A stretch of 62,420 nucleotides of DNA, from assembly GCA_903858165.1 (NCBI GenBank), contig CAIOHZ010000300.1, positions 1-62,420 of the forward strand, in the 5' to 3' direction. Source of the stretch: an uncultured Pseudomonadota bacterium (GTDB lineage Bacteria; Pseudomonadota; Gammaproteobacteria; Steroidobacterales; Steroidobacteraceae). Below are positions 9,222-19,572 of the stretch, piece by piece. Position 1 is the first letter of the stretch; every line of letters begins with the position of its first letter. A program made the translations under genes and the position numbers. The notes below the pieces were generated by a model. That model saw only the letters and a program-made list of their open reading frames with translations, was not told where the DNA came from and did not search any database.

Positions 9222-10793
9222 ATGAGCCTTCCCCGCCGCACCTTCGCCATCGTCTCGCACCCCGACGCCGGCAAGACCACCCTTACCGAGAAGCTATTGC
9301 TGTTCGGAGGCGCCATCCAAATGGCCGGCACGGTGAAAGGGCGCAAGGCGGCGCGACACGCGACCTCCGACTGGATGGCTCTCGAACAGCAGCGCGGCAT
9401 CTCTGTTACCTCTTCGGTGATGCAGTTCCCCTATCAGGACACGATCGTCAACCTGCTGGACACACCGGGTCACGAAGATTTCAGTGAAGATACCTACCGC
9501 ACGCTGACGGCTGTGGACAGTGCACTCATGGTCATTGACTGCGCCAAGGGCGTGGAAGAGCGCACCGTGAAGCTGATGGACGTGTGCCGCCTGCGCGATA
9601 CGCCCATCATGACTTTCATCAACAAACTCGACCGGGAAGGCCGCGCACCCATCGAGTTGATGGATGAAGTGGAAGCGGTACTCCGTTTGCGCTGTTCGCC
9701 CGTCACGTGGCCGATTGGTATGGGTCGGCGGCTGAAGGGCATCTACCACCTGCTCGAAGACCGCATCTATGCCTATGAGGCAGCGGAGAAGGGACGTGCG
9801 GGTACCAATCTCATCATTGAAGGAATCAGTTCGCCGGAGGCCGAGGCTTTCCTGGGCGACGAGGCGGCGGAGTTCCGTGACGAAGTGGAACTGGTGCGTG
9901 GTGCCACGCCGACGTTCGATGCGGCGGAGTATCTGGCTGCCAAGCTGACGCCTGTCTTCTTCGGCAGTGCCATCAGCAATTTCGGCGTGGAAGAGCTGCT
10001 GAAGACTTTCGTCAAGGAAGCGCCTGGGCCGCGGCCGCGTGGTACGACCACGCGCGAAGTGCAGCCCGAGGAAGCCAAGTTGACTGGCTTCGTGTTCAAG
10101 ATCCAGGCCAATATGGATCCTTCCCATCGGGACCGCATTGCCTTCATGCGGCTGTGCAGCGGCCGCTACGTCAAGGGCATGAAGCTTTATAACGTGCGTC
10201 TAGGCAAGGAAGTGCGCGTGGCCGATGCCTTGACCTTCATGGCCTCCGACCGTCAGGCCGCCGACGAAGCCTGGGCCGGCGACATCATCGGTCTGCACAA
10301 CCACGGCACCATCGGCATTGGTGACACCTTCACTGAGGGTGAGAAGCTGTCCTTCACGGGCATCCCGAATTTTGCGCCGGAGATTTTCCGCCGCGCCGTG
10401 CTCAAGGACCCCTTGCGCATGAAAGCCCTGCAGAAGGGCTTGGCGCAGTTGTGCGAAGAGGGTGCTACGCAGTTGTTCAAGCCGCTGCGCAACAACGACC
10501 TTATTCTAGGGGCGGTCGGTCAACTGCAGTTCGACGTGGTGGCGTTCCGCCTCGCGGACGAATACGGTGTGCAATGCGTGTTCGAGCCGATCAGCGTAGC
10601 CACGGCTCGCTGGGTGCGGTGCGCGGACGACAAGAAGGCAGCCGAGTTCCGCGAGCGCGCCTACGAGCATCTTTCCATAGACCACGCCGGTGAACTGGTC
10701 TACCTTGCACCTACGCGCGTGAATCTGTCGCTGACGCAGGAGCGCTGGCCCGATGTCGGGTTCCGCGAAACACGGGAGCATCTTGCTGCATGA
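9222..10793 (+). CDS. prfC: Peptide chain release factor 3
   Basis: RF3 is a translational GTPase that releases RF1/RF2 from the ribosome after termination. The 523-residue product has G1 [21 protein letters not shown]3 [16 protein letters not shown] and G4 NKLDREG, with the RF3-specific [20 protein letters not shown] switch I segment. The ATG at 9222 gives the canonical [17 protein letters not shown]; 20 upstream in-frame residues were excluded. Its stop codon overlaps the ATG of the following MFS gene (ATGA). Confidence 0.96.
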   Translation: MSLPRRTFAIVSHPDAGKTTLTEKLLLFGGAIQMAGTVKGRKAARHATSDWMALEQQRGISVTSSVMQFPYQDTIVNLLDTPGHEDFSEDTYRTLTAVDSALMVIDCAKGVEERTVKLMDVCRLRDTPIMTFINKLDREGRAPIELMDEVEAVLRLRCSPVTWPIGMGRRLKGIYHLLEDRIYAYEAAEKGRAGTNLIIEGISSPEAEAFLGDEAAEFRDEVELVRGATPTFDAAEYLAAKLTPVFFGSAISNFGVEELLKTFVKEAPGPRPRGTTTREVQPEEAKLTGFVFKIQANMDPSHRDRIAFMRLCSGRYVKGMKLYNVRLGKEVRVADALTFMASDRQAADEAWAGDIIGLHNHGTIGIGDTFTEGEKLSFTGIPNFAPEIFRRAVLKDPLRMKALQKGLAQLCEEGATQLFKPLRNNDLILGAVGQLQFDVVAFRLADEYGVQCVFEPISVATARWVRCADDKKAAEFRERAYEHLSIDHAGELVYLAPTRVNLSLTQERWPDVGFRETREHLAA

Positions 10794-12061
10794 AGACCGC
10801 TAGCGAACGCCGGGCCGTGCTGCTGCGCCGGCCAGTCTGGTCCTGGGCCCTCGTGGACTGGGCCAATTCGGCGTTTGCCACGACCGTGATGGCCGGGTTC
10901 TTTCCGGTGTTCTTTAAGCAATACTGGAGTGTTGGGGTGGAGGTGACGGAAAGCACCTTCAGGCTCGGTATCGCCAACACGATTGCTTCGGCCTTTATCG
11001 CCTTGGGCGCGCCCTTGCTAGGGGCGGTGGCCGACCGTGCGGGACGACGCATGTTCTTGCTCATGCTCGCCACCTTCCTCGGGGCCACCATGAGTTGCGG
11101 CCTTTATTGGGCGGGACAGGGACAGTGGGAACTGGCCTCGGCCTTGTATGTGCTTGGCTCGCTGGGCTTCTGGTGGAACAGCCAGTTCTCCGACAGCTTG
11201 CTGACGGATGTGGCGGAGCCGGCGGAATACGATTTCGTTTCGGCCTATGGCTACGCCATGGGTTATCTCGGCGGTGGTGTGCTGTTTATCGCTAACGTGC
11301 TTATGGTGACGCAGCCTGCTTGGTTCGGGTTGAAAGACGCGGCCGAGGGTGTCCGACTGTCATTTCTCACTGTGGGTGTCTGGTGGGTGCTGTTTACCGT
11401 GCCGGCCATGCTGTTCGTGCGTGAAGTGCGGCCGTCCGTCCGTCCGACGGTTTGGCGTGCCATGGTGGAAGGGGTCACAGAGTTGCGCGGAACACTTTCC
11501 GGGCTGCGCTCCCATCGTACTTTGTTGGCTTTTCTGCTGGCGTACTGGTTCTACATCGACGGCGTCAATACCGTCATCAAGATGGCGGTGGACTATGGGT
11601 TGTCGATTGGCCTGCCATCGGACGCCTTGCTGAAGGCCTTGCTGCTGACCCAGTTCGTGGGGTTCCCGGCCGCACTCGCGTTTGGCGCTCTGGGACGCAA
11701 GTGGGGCCCGCGGACCGGTATTTTCATCGCCATCGCCGTTTACACTGGAGCGACCGTTGCCGCGTCGTTCCTCCGTACCGAAAACGACTTTTACGTGCTC
11801 GCGGTGGTCATTGGGCTGGTGCAGGGGGGTATTCAGAGCCTCTCGCGCAGTTACTTCGGGCGTCTGGTGCCGCCTGGGCGGGCGGGGGAATACTTTGGGT
11901 TCTACAACATGATGGGCAAGTTTGCCTCGGTACTTGGGCCCCTGCTGGCGGGGGTCACCGCGTTACTGACGCGTGACCCGCGCCTGTCCATCCTGTCCAT
12001 TGCCGTCCTCTTTGTCATCGGCGCGGCTTTGCTGGCGCGGGTACCCCGCGACGCGGGCTAA
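10790..12061 (+). CDS. MFS transporter, UMF1/Atg22-like
   Basis: This is a 423-residue inner-membrane protein with about 12 hydrophobic segments. The opening [31 protein letters not shown] is typical of the UMF1/Atg22-like branch of the major facilitator superfamily. Inner repeats include the [13 protein letters not shown] loop and [17 protein letters not shown], conserved in this branch. Substrates of the family are poorly defined; amino-acid or peptide export has been proposed for eukaryotic relatives. It is translationally coupled to prfC and followed 20 bp later by an AraC-type regulator. Confidence 0.85.
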   Translation: MKTASERRAVLLRRPVWSWALVDWANSAFATTVMAGFFPVFFKQYWSVGVEVTESTFRLGIANTIASAFIALGAPLLGAVADRAGRRMFLLMLATFLGATMSCGLYWAGQGQWELASALYVLGSLGFWWNSQFSDSLLTDVAEPAEYDFVSAYGYAMGYLGGGVLFIANVLMVTQPAWFGLKDAAEGVRLSFLTVGVWWVLFTVPAMLFVREVRPSVRPTVWRAMVEGVTELRGTLSGLRSHRTLLAFLLAYWFYIDGVNTVIKMAVDYGLSIGLPSDALLKALLLTQFVGFPAALAFGALGRKWGPRTGIFIAIAVYTGATVAASFLRTENDFYVLAVVIGLVQGGIQSLSRSYFGRLVPPGRAGEYFGFYNMMGKFASVLGPLLAGVTALLTRDPRLSILSIAVLFVIGAALLARVPRDAG

Positions 12062-12081
12062 GGTAGACACCCGGGGGGGAT

Positions 12082-13017
12082 ATGCAAGCTGTTGAAACTT
12101 ACTGTACCGCGTCGGTTCGTCCGCACGAACGTTTGCAGTTCTGGAACCTTATCTCCAACCGCATTTTCAGCGGTACGCAGGTGCGTTCTGCAGACCCGTT
12201 GTTCGACGCCGAAATGTGGTGGTGGCGCGTCGGCAGCTTGTCATTGCTTCGTCCGCGTTGTCCCATCGCCGTGGTCGATCGCTATGGCGACCCGCAGGGT
12301 CGTGAACCGACCCACGTCGTGCTTCATCTTCAGCACCGCGGTACGTCCCGTATCCTTCAGGGAAGCCAAACTGCGCAGCTGTGCGCCGGCGACTTGGTGC
12401 TGAATACCCCGGCCGAACATTACCGGCTCGACGTGCTCGCCCGCACGGACATGCTTTCGGTCGAAATGCCCATTGCGCCGCTGGAAGAGCGTTACCCCGA
12501 TATTCGTGAGGCGCTGGGACAGCGTCTGCCGGGGACGTCCAGTGCCGTGCAGACGCTGCACTCCTATCTGCTGTCCTTGTGGCACAGTGGCTTCGCGGCA
12601 GATGTCAGCGATGAGTGGCTCGAAGATGCTGAGGCTGTGTTCTATTCACTGCTCGGTGCCGCGGTCCGTAATGGACGTCGTGGGCCGGCTATGGCGGTCA
12701 CCAAACCGTTGGTACATCGTTTGAAAGCCTTGGTGCAGGCGCGCTTGGAAGATGCGGACCTTGGGACTCATCGCCTAGCGCGCGAGGCTGGTGTGTCGCC
12801 GCGCTCCGTTCAGAATGCTTTTGCCGAGGTGGGGCTGACGCCCTCGATGTACATCACCCAGTGCCGTCTAGAAAAGGCAGCCTCCTTGCTGTCCGTGCAC
12901 GCGGGCCGGGCAGTCACGGAAATCGCTCACGAGTGCGGCTTCAATGACAGCGGATACTTTTCGCGCTGCTTCCGTGCTCACTACGGCGTGGCGCCCAGTG
13001 CGTGGCGCAAGGGCTGA
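12082..13017 (+). CDS. AraC family transcriptional regulator
   Basis: The 311-residue protein has an N-terminal sensor domain of the AraC-binding-like type (about residues 1-190). It includes THVVLHLQHRGTSRILQGS and GDLVLNTPAEHYRLD. The C-terminal double helix-turn-helix domain (about 210-308) contains LGTHRLAREAGVSPRSVQNAF and VTEIAHECGFNDSGYFSRCFRAHYG. A purine-rich GGGGGGA precedes the ATG by a few bases. The effector and targets are unknown. It follows the UMF1-type gene, which it may control, and is convergent with the DUF58/TgpA fusion gene. Confidence 0.9.
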   Translation: MQAVETYCTASVRPHERLQFWNLISNRIFSGTQVRSADPLFDAEMWWWRVGSLSLLRPRCPIAVVDRYGDPQGREPTHVVLHLQHRGTSRILQGSQTAQLCAGDLVLNTPAEHYRLDVLARTDMLSVEMPIAPLEERYPDIREALGQRLPGTSSAVQTLHSYLLSLWHSGFAADVSDEWLEDAEAVFYSLLGAAVRNGRRGPAMAVTKPLVHRLKALVQARLEDADLGTHRLAREAGVSPRSVQNAFAEVGLTPSMYITQCRLEKAASLLSVHAGRAVTEIAHECGFNDSGYFSRCFRAHYGVAPSAWRKG

Positions 13018-13045
13018 TTGCGCAGCCTCTGGTGCTAGGGCTGTT

Positions 13046-15742
13046 TCACTCCTTCGGTAGGTAGCGCCAAGCGGTATAAGCTTGCGCTGCTGCCCGTAAC
13101 TCGGTGGCGAGTGGCGGGTGCGCCATGGCCACGCGCTCGGCATAGCTCTGTTCACCTTCGCCCACAGCGCGTGGCAGGCCTGCTTTGGCTGCGCGCTGGC
13201 AGGCGCGGCGCCATTCTCGTTCCCATCGCGAAGGGCGCCGCCAGTTACCGGTGCGCACTACCATCACGAACAGCACTGCTCCTGCCACGCCAAGTAGCGC
13301 GACGAGCGCACGGACGACGCTGCCAAGGCCGTCCTCGCCGAATCCTAATTTCGCCGCCAGTTGTTCCTGGGCGGCTCGATCGAATTGCAAAAACTGCTGC
13401 TGCCAAGCGGTGCGAGCTGCATCCACCAAGGCGCGCGCCTCGCCAAGCCACCGCCAACGCGACGACCATCGGCCGGGGACGGGTTCATCGGCGTCCAGCG
13501 CACTGTCCAGACCTTGTTCCACGCGTTCAGGAGCCACCGCAGCAGTGGGGTCGATGCGTACCCACCCTTGCCCACGCAGCCAGACTTCCACCCAAGCGTG
13601 TGCGTCGGCTTGCCGCACCAGCAGGTATTTGCCGATGCGGTTCCATTCGCCTCCCTGGTAGCCCGTGACCACGCGCGCTGGAATGCCGGCGGCACGGGCC
13701 ACTGCCGCCAGAGCCGAGGCGTAATGGCCGCAAAAACCTTGCTTCGTTCGGAACAGGAATTCGTCTACGGCGTTGGTGTTGTCGAGTTGCGGCGGGGTGA
13801 GCGTGTAGGTGAACGGCGGTTCGCTGAAGTACTGCAGCACGGCTTGCACGAGTTCGCGGTCGTCGCGATAAGTGGAGCGGAGTTGTACAGCCCAAGCCAA
13901 GGTTTGCGGGTTCGTTCCTGCTGGCCACTGTAGTGCGCGGCGGTGTAGCGACAACGGCAGTTCCCCCGCAATGACGGCGGCGGGGTCGCTCGTGGCTGCA
14001 TAAGCGAGTAGCGAAGTCACTGGTTGCGCTGCTTGCAGCGTTAGGTCCCAGCCTTGGCTGGCCTGCGGCAGATCCCAACTGAGCCCACGTTCCAGCAGGG
14101 GCAGGTAGCGGTGCTGCGTGGCTTCCAGCAACACCCGGTAGGAGATGGCCGGGCCCTGGGGTTGTGTTGCCAACTTCGGGTAGGGCGTGCCGCGTGCCGC
14201 ACGCCACGTGCCGCCGTCAAAGTCATGCAGCACCGGCCCGCGCCAATAACGCTGCGACCGCGGCGGCAGTTTGCCGATGAAGAACACGCGCATCACGGGG
14301 TCGTCGGACAGGGACAGTTCGCTGATGTCGCCGGGACGCATCTCGTCGCCCAGACCGCTTAGCGCACGGCCATCCGCCGGCAGTGACCAAAAATGACCTT
14401 CGATTCGCGGAACGAACAGGAACAGCAGCGCCGTGATGGGCAGGCCGTAGAGCAAGGTTCTGCCGGTCTGTCGCAGGAGTGGCAGTTCGCCGGCACTGCC
14501 GGGGGGGCGGACGCATGCCACCAGGGCCGCCAACGCCAACCATAAGGTGCCGAGCGCCAGCAGGGCGGTGGTCGGTGCACCGCTGGTCAGGACGGCGGAG
14601 TACGTGATAAACGCCGCCAGGAAAAACAGTACGCCGAGGTCGCGCCGATCGCGGGTTTCTGTCAGTTTCAGGGCTGCCATGGTGACCAGCAAGGCGCTAC
14701 CGGCGGCCAAACCGTTCCAGGTGCGGAAGGCGAGCAACACGCCCATGGCTGCCACCAAAGCCAACCACAGCTTCAGCCAGCGGGGCGGCAACGGCCAGTG
14801 ACGGGTGGTGACCAGCCAACGCCACAGGAGGCAGGCTGCCAGGAACCCGCTGACCAGCCAAGGCACATGGCCCCATAGCAAGGCACCTGCGGTACCGAGT
14901 GCCAACAAGGCCGGCTTTAGGGTGCGAGGGTCCAGCGCGGTGTTAGCCGGCTGCAGCAGCTCGGCGGGCCTCAACTGCTGAATAGGTTGGCTTGGCTCGG
15001 GTGGTGCCTGCCACGCGCGTTCCATCACCACCCGGCGTCCGAGGCGCGCTGAAGCGCGCCAGGCGATGCGTTGCCAGAGGTCGCCCTGCCGCCAAGCGCG
15101 AAGGCTGACGATATCGCCGTCACCCGTCGGCGAGGCTGCAAGTTGCTCGATGTCACCGGTATCGCCGCGCCTTGGCGTAGTAGCCGCCAATGGGGCGGGG
15201 CTAGGCGGCGGCGGATGGATCCAGGTCCAGGCGCGGAACAACCCAAGGGGGTAACGGGTGGCGAGCCGAACCCGCAGCAGCCCTGGCGTCGTGGGATGGG
15301 TCCAATGAACGTGAACCGTTTGCCCGGGGACGAGAGACACCACGCGTGGTTGAGGCAACCCGGCGCGCGCGGGCCCATCGATTTCGAGGTCCGGGCGTGG
15401 TCTGTGGTCCGGAATGCGCAGGGCGAGATGAAAGTCGACTGGCCCGGTGGGTGCCGTGGTGTGTGCTGTTCCTTGCAGGCGTCCCAGGATGCCTTGCAAG
15501 TTGGCATGGGCTTGGTGCATGGCGACCCAGCCCGCGGCGGCCAACAAGAAGGTGAGCAGCAGGGCGAGATTGTTGCCGTAGTTCAGCCCGCCCACCAGCA
15601 TGGCCAATAACATGGTGGCGTAGGTGAGCCCCAGCCCTGTGGGTACGATGTAAAGGCGACGTCGATGGAGTTCGAACTCGCCGAGGTCCGCTCCTTGGCG
15701 GCGGAGTGTCCAGCGTGCAATGGCTTGCCGGAACCGGGACAT
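13046..15742 (-). CDS. Fusion of a truncated DUF58 domain with a TgpA-type transmembrane transglutaminase
   Basis: This 898-residue protein joins two parts that are usually separate neighbouring genes. Residues 1-245 resemble DUF58 proteins: RRRLYIVPTGLGLTYA, two membrane segments at about 35-75, TRYPLGLFRAWTWIHP, and the core SLRAWRQGDLWQRIAWRASAR. After a Pro/Gln-rich linker (about 246-272) come several membrane segments (about 275-447) of the DUF3488/TgpA type. A periplasmic transglutaminase-like domain follows with the apparent triad Cys671 (KQGFCGHYASA), His715 (ADAHAWVEVW) and Asp731 (WVRIDPTA). Then come a last membrane helix (about 806-830) and the cytoplasmic DUF4129-like tail. The DUF58 part seems to lack its usual last 70 or so residues. 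It lies 11 bp after the MoxR gene, its usual partner. Confidence 0.88.
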   Translation of the reverse strand: MSRFRQAIARWTLRRQGADLGEFELHRRRLYIVPTGLGLTYATMLLAMLVGGLNYGNNLALLLTFLLAAAGWVAMHQAHANLQGILGRLQGTAHTTAPTGPVDFHLALRIPDHRPRPDLEIDGPARAGLPQPRVVSLVPGQTVHVHWTHPTTPGLLRVRLATRYPLGLFRAWTWIHPPPPSPAPLAATTPRRGDTGDIEQLAASPTGDGDIVSLRAWRQGDLWQRIAWRASARLGRRVVMERAWQAPPEPSQPIQQLRPAELLQPANTALDPRTLKPALLALGTAGALLWGHVPWLVSGFLAACLLWRWLVTTRHWPLPPRWLKLWLALVAAMGVLLAFRTWNGLAAGSALLVTMAALKLTETRDRRDLGVLFFLAAFITYSAVLTSGAPTTALLALGTLWLALAALVACVRPPGSAGELPLLRQTGRTLLYGLPITALLFLFVPRIEGHFWSLPADGRALSGLGDEMRPGDISELSLSDDPVMRVFFIGKLPPRSQRYWRGPVLHDFDGGTWRAARGTPYPKLATQPQGPAISYRVLLEATQHRYLPLLERGLSWDLPQASQGWDLTLQAAQPVTSLLAYAATSDPAAVIAGELPLSLHRRALQWPAGTNPQTLAWAVQLRSTYRDDRELVQAVLQYFSEPPFTYTLTPPQLDNTNAVDEFLFRTKQGFCGHYASALAAVARAAGIPARVVTGYQGGEWNRIGKYLLVRQADAHAWVEVWLRGQGWVRIDPTAAVAPERVEQGLDSALDADEPVPGRWSSRWRWLGEARALVDAARTAWQQQFLQFDRAAQEQLAAKLGFGEDGLGSVVRALVALLGVAGAVLFVMVVRTGNWRRPSRWEREWRRACQRAAKAGLPRAVGEGEQSYAERVAMAHPPLATELRAAAQAYTAWRYLPKE

Positions 15743-15753
15743 GTGGGATGCCT

Positions 15754-16713
15754 TCAGGGCACAGGAGTATTGGCAAGAAGGTCTGTCAGCACGGCCAGAC
15801 TGCTAGTGGCGTTACGCGGTGAACCGGTATTGCCGCGCACCTGCACGCGGTGCGCGACCACGGCCACGAAGACAGCCTGTAGGTCTTCCGGGATGACCCC
15901 GTGCCTGCCGTTCAGCAAAGCCTGCGCCTGCGCGGCACGCAGCAGGGCCATGACGGCCCGCGGCGAAAGTCCGCCCTCGAGCAAGTCGTGGTGCCGTACT
16001 GCACCGACTAGCGCCTGCAGGTAATCGAGGAGGGCGGGGGAGGCATGGACACGGCGCACGCCTGCTTGGACTGCCAGTAATTCTTCGCGCGACAAGCACG
16101 GTGTGAGGCGTGCCACCAACTCGCGGCGGTCCTCGCCAAGGAGCAGCGCGCGCTCATGTTCTGCGGACGGATAGCCCAGTGATAGCCGCATGAGAAAACG
16201 GTCCAGTTGGCTTTCGGGCAGTGGGAATGTGCCTGCTTGTAGCAATGGGTTTTGCGTGGCAATGACGAAGAACGGTACCGGCAGTAAGTGCGTTTCGCCG
16301 TCGACGGTAACCTGCCGCTCTTCCATGGCCTCGAGCAACGCGCTTTGCGCCCGCGGGGTGGCGCGGTTCAGTTCATCCGCCAGCAGCACTTCCGCGAATA
16401 CGGGGCCGGCATGGAACACGAAGGTGCCCGTGGCGGCATCGAATACCCGGCTACCGGTGACATCCGCGGGGAGCAAGTCGCTGGTGAATTGGAGACGACG
16501 AAACCCCAGCCCAAGAGCACGAGACAAGCTATGCGCCAGCGTGGTCTTGCCGACGCCGGGCAGGTCTTCCAGCAGCAAGTGGCCGCCGGCCAGCAAGCAC
16601 GCCAGCGACAGTTCCAGCTGTGGGCGTTTGCCCAGAACAATACCTTCCAGCGCCGCGAGCACGGGCTGCAGCGTTTGCCGGGCGGCTTTTGCTTCCTGGC
16701 TGCCCAGCACCAT
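15754..16713 (-). CDS. MoxR family AAA+ ATPase
   Basis: MoxR proteins are AAA+ ATPases thought to act as chaperones for the assembly or activation of complexes. They are typically encoded with DUF58 and transglutaminase genes, as here. The 319-residue product has Walker A LLEDLPGVGKTTLAHSLSRAL (about 48-68) and Walker B VLLADELNRATPRAQSALLEAMEE. Sensor 1 is VIATQNPLLQAGTFPLPESQLDRFLMRL and the lid contains GLSPRAVMALLRAAQAQAL. It starts 3 bp after the valS stop and is followed after 11 bp by the fusion gene. Confidence 0.93.
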   Translation of the reverse strand: MVLGSQEAKAARQTLQPVLAALEGIVLGKRPQLELSLACLLAGGHLLLEDLPGVGKTTLAHSLSRALGLGFRRLQFTSDLLPADVTGSRVFDAATGTFVFHAGPVFAEVLLADELNRATPRAQSALLEAMEERQVTVDGETHLLPVPFFVIATQNPLLQAGTFPLPESQLDRFLMRLSLGYPSAEHERALLLGEDRRELVARLTPCLSREELLAVQAGVRRVHASPALLDYLQALVGAVRHHDLLEGGLSPRAVMALLRAAQAQALLNGRHGVIPEDLQAVFVAVVAHRVQVRGNTGSPRNATSSLAVLTDLLANTPVP

Positions 16714-16716
16714 GGT

Positions 16717-19488
16717 TTATGCTCCAGCCAGCGCGCGCACGCGTGCCAACTGGGTATCGAAGGTGGCCAGTTCCTGAGCGAACTTCGCGATACGCTCCCG
16801 TTCTTGCGCCACCACCGCCGGTGGTGCGTTGGCGACGAAGCTTTCCTTGGACAACTTCGCTTCTGCCTTGGCCACCTCAGTGGCAATTCTGGCGCGCTGC
16901 TTCTCCAGTCGGCCAATTTCCGCGGCGACGTCGATGAGGCCCGCCATGGGCACCAGCAATTGCATTTGGTCCACCAAGGCCACCGCGGATTCCGGCGTCG
17001 TGGCGCCTGGCGCGACGATTTGCGGAGGCTCCGTATTGGCGAGGCGCTCGATGGCACGGCTGTTCGCCGCGAGACGTGCCAGTTCGCTGGGCGAAGCGTC
17101 CTTCACCCATACGGCGAAGCGCTTGCTGGGTGGAATATCCATCTCGCCGCGAATGCGTCGCAAGCCGAGCACCACCTGTTGCACCCAGCCGAGTTCGGCT
17201 TCAGCCGCTTCGTCACGCGCGCCGGCCACGGGATAGGGCTGCCGCATGATAGTGGTAGCCTCCATGCCGAGCGCCGGAGCAGTGCGCAGCCAAATCTCTT
17301 CGGTGATAAACGGCATGAGCGGGTGCAACGCGCGCAGCGTGGTTTCGAGTACTTCCACGAGCGTACGGCGCGTACCGCGCTTCTGCGCCTCGGTCGCGGT
17401 GTCCGACTGCAACACGGCCTTCGACAATTCCAAGTACCAGTCGCAGTACTCATACCAACTGAACTCGTAGAGCGCTTGGGCATGCGCATCGAGACGATAA
17501 TCCTTGAGGCCCGCCCGTGCGCCGCCGACGGCATGCGCTAGGCGCGAGCGAATCCAGCGGTCTGCCAACGACAGTTCGGCACCCTCTGCGCTAAGGTCCT
17601 GCCCTTCGGTGGTCATCAGCACATAGCGCGCCGCGTTCCACAACTTGTTGCAGAAATTGCGATAGCCCTCGATGCGGCCGACGTCGAAGCGAATGTCGCG
17701 GGACAAGGTGGCGAGCGAAGCGAACGTAAAACGTAGCGCATCGGTGCCGTAGGCGGCGAGGCCATCGGGGAACTGCTTCCGCGTCGATTTATCGATGGCT
17801 GCCGCCAAGTGCGGCTGCATGAGGCCGGTGGTGCGCTTGGCGACGAGGTCTTCGAGGGCAATGCCGTCGATGAGGTCGATGGGGTCGAGCACATTGCCCT
17901 TCGACTTCGACATCTTCTGGCCTTCGTGGTCGCGAATGAGACCATGGACATAGACGGTGCGGAATGGCACATCGTCCATGAACTTCAACCCGAACATGAT
18001 CATGCGGGCGACCCAGAAGAAGATGATGTCGAAGCCGGTAACCAGTACTGCCGTGGGGTAAAAGCGCCGCAGTTCCGGCGTCTTCTCCGGCCAGCCCAGA
18101 GTGCTGAACGGCCACAGGGCCGAGGAGAACCAAGTGTCGAGCACGTCCTCGTCGCGGTTGAGGACGAGGTCGGCGGCAAGTGAATGCTTTGCACGGACTT
18201 CGGCTTCGTCGCGTCCTACGTAGATATTACCGGCGGCGTCGTACCACGCTGGAATGCGATGGCCCCACCACAGCTGGCGGCTAATGCACCAGTCCTTGAT
18301 GTTGCGCATCCATTCGTAATAGGTGCGGTCCCAGTTCGCCGGGACGAACTGGATGCGTCCGTCTTCCACGGCCTTGATGGCCGGTTCCGCGAGCGGCGCA
18401 ATGCGTACGTACCACTGGTCCGTGAGCCAGGGCTCCACGACGGCGTTGCTGCGATCGCCGCGCGGCACCATGAGGGTGTGCGCTTTCACCTCTTCCAGCA
18501 AGCCGAGCGCTTCGAGGTCCGCCACGATGCGCTTGCGTGCCACGAAGCGGTCGAGGCCACGGTAAGCCTCGGGTACGTCGTCCGTCAGGCGCGCGTCCTT
18601 GGTGAGGATGTTGAGTAGTGGCAGCGCATGGCGCTGCGCCATCTCGTAGTCGTTGAAGTCGTGTGCCGGCGTAATCTTGACGCAGCCGGTGCCGAATTCG
18701 CGTTCGACGTAGTCGTCCGCAATGATGGGGATGTCGCGGCCCGTGAGTGGCAGACGGATGTGCTTGCCCACCAAGTGTGCGTAGCGCTCGTCCTCAGGGT
18801 GTACGGCCACGGCCGTGTCGCCGAGCATGGTTTCCGGACGGGTGGTAGCCACCACGAGATGGCCGCTGTCATCTGCGAGCGGATAGCGCAAGGACCACAG
18901 TGAACCCTGCTCCTCGTGCGACAGCACCTCGAGGTCCGAGAGGGCGGTGTGGAGCACCGGGTCCCAGTTCACCAAGCGCTTGCCGCGATAGATGAGCCCC
19001 TCGTCGTGCAGGCGTACGAAGGTTTCGGTCACCGCCTTCGACAGGCCCTCGTCCATGGTGAAGCGATCGCGACTCCAGTCCAGCGAACTGCCTAGGCGAC
19101 GCAGCTGCCCGTTGATGGTGCCGCCGGACTGGCCCTTCCACGTCCATACACGTTCCAGAAACGCGTCGCGGCCTAGGTCATGGCGCGTCTTGCCTTCAGC
19201 ATTCAATTGCCGTTCCACCACCATTTGCGTGGCGATGCCAGCGTGGTCCGTGCCCGGTTGCCACAGCGTGTCGTTGCCTTCCATGCGGTGGAACCGCACG
19301 AGCGTGTCCATGACCGTATTGTTGAAGGCATGCCCCATGTGCAAGGTGCCGGTGACGTTCGGCGGCGGAATGACGATGCAGTAAGGCGGCTGACCATCGT
19401 CTTCGGCGCGTGGCGGAAAGCAGCCTTCTGCTTCCCACTTGGCGTAGAGACGCTGCTCGATGTCCTGGGGCTGGTAACTCTTGTCCAT
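16717..19488 (-). CDS. valS: Valyl-tRNA synthetase
   Basis: ValS is a class I synthetase that charges tRNA-Val and edits Thr-tRNA-Val. The 923-residue protein carries the HIGH signature as HMGHAFNNT after PPPNVTGTL. The KMSKS loop appears as [15 protein letters not shown], preceded by the editing domain with [15 protein letters not shown]. The C-terminal end is a coiled coil ([22 protein letters not shown]). I start at [19 protein letters not shown] rather than an upstream TTG. It follows pepA by 75 bp; in many gammaproteobacteria holC lies between these two genes, but here it is absent. Confidence 0.96.
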   Translation of the reverse strand: MDKSYQPQDIEQRLYAKWEAEGCFPPRAEDDGQPPYCIVIPPPNVTGTLHMGHAFNNTVMDTLVRFHRMEGNDTLWQPGTDHAGIATQMVVERQLNAEGKTRHDLGRDAFLERVWTWKGQSGGTINGQLRRLGSSLDWSRDRFTMDEGLSKAVTETFVRLHDEGLIYRGKRLVNWDPVLHTALSDLEVLSHEEQGSLWSLRYPLADDSGHLVVATTRPETMLGDTAVAVHPEDERYAHLVGKHIRLPLTGRDIPIIADDYVEREFGTGCVKITPAHDFNDYEMAQRHALPLLNILTKDARLTDDVPEAYRGLDRFVARKRIVADLEALGLLEEVKAHTLMVPRGDRSNAVVEPWLTDQWYVRIAPLAEPAIKAVEDGRIQFVPANWDRTYYEWMRNIKDWCISRQLWWGHRIPAWYDAAGNIYVGRDEAEVRAKHSLAADLVLNRDEDVLDTWFSSALWPFSTLGWPEKTPELRRFYPTAVLVTGFDIIFFWVARMIMFGLKFMDDVPFRTVYVHGLIRDHEGQKMSKSKGNVLDPIDLIDGIALEDLVAKRTTGLMQPHLAAAIDKSTRKQFPDGLAAYGTDALRFTFASLATLSRDIRFDVGRIEGYRNFCNKLWNAARYVLMTTEGQDLSAEGAELSLADRWIRSRLAHAVGGARAGLKDYRLDAHAQALYEFSWYEYCDWYLELSKAVLQSDTATEAQKRGTRRTLVEVLETTLRALHPLMPFITEEIWLRTAPALGMEATTIMRQPYPVAGARDEAAEAELGWVQQVVLGLRRIRGEMDIPPSKRFAVWVKDASPSELARLAANSRAIERLANTEPPQIVAPGATTPESAVALVDQMQLLVPMAGLIDVAAEIGRLEKQRARIATEVAKAEAKLSKESFVANAPPAVVAQERERIAKFAQELATFDTQLARVRALAGA

Positions 19489-19524
19489 GTCGACTCGCAA
19501 GGGAATTCGGAAAGCAGGAAGCGG

Positions 19525-19572
19525 GGTTTAGCCCTAGGTTCAGCCCTGGGTTCAGCCCTGGGTTCAGCCTTG
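19525..19572. repeat. Four tandem copies of a 12-bp unit at the pepA stop codon
   Basis: The unit GGTTCAGCCCTG occurs four times head to tail: two exact copies, one with a single change (last copy, ...CCTTG) and one with two changes (first copy, GGTTTAGCCCTA). On the reverse strand each unit reads CAG-GGC-TGA-ACC or a variant in the pepA frame. Codons beyond the pepA TGA therefore supply TGA, TGA, TAG and TAA in succession. This is directly visible; the slippage origin is inferred. Confidence 0.9.

Noticed and set aside
13018-13045. Terminator between the AraC gene and the fusion gene
   Set aside because: Only 28 bp separate the convergent stops and no hairpin can be formed there.
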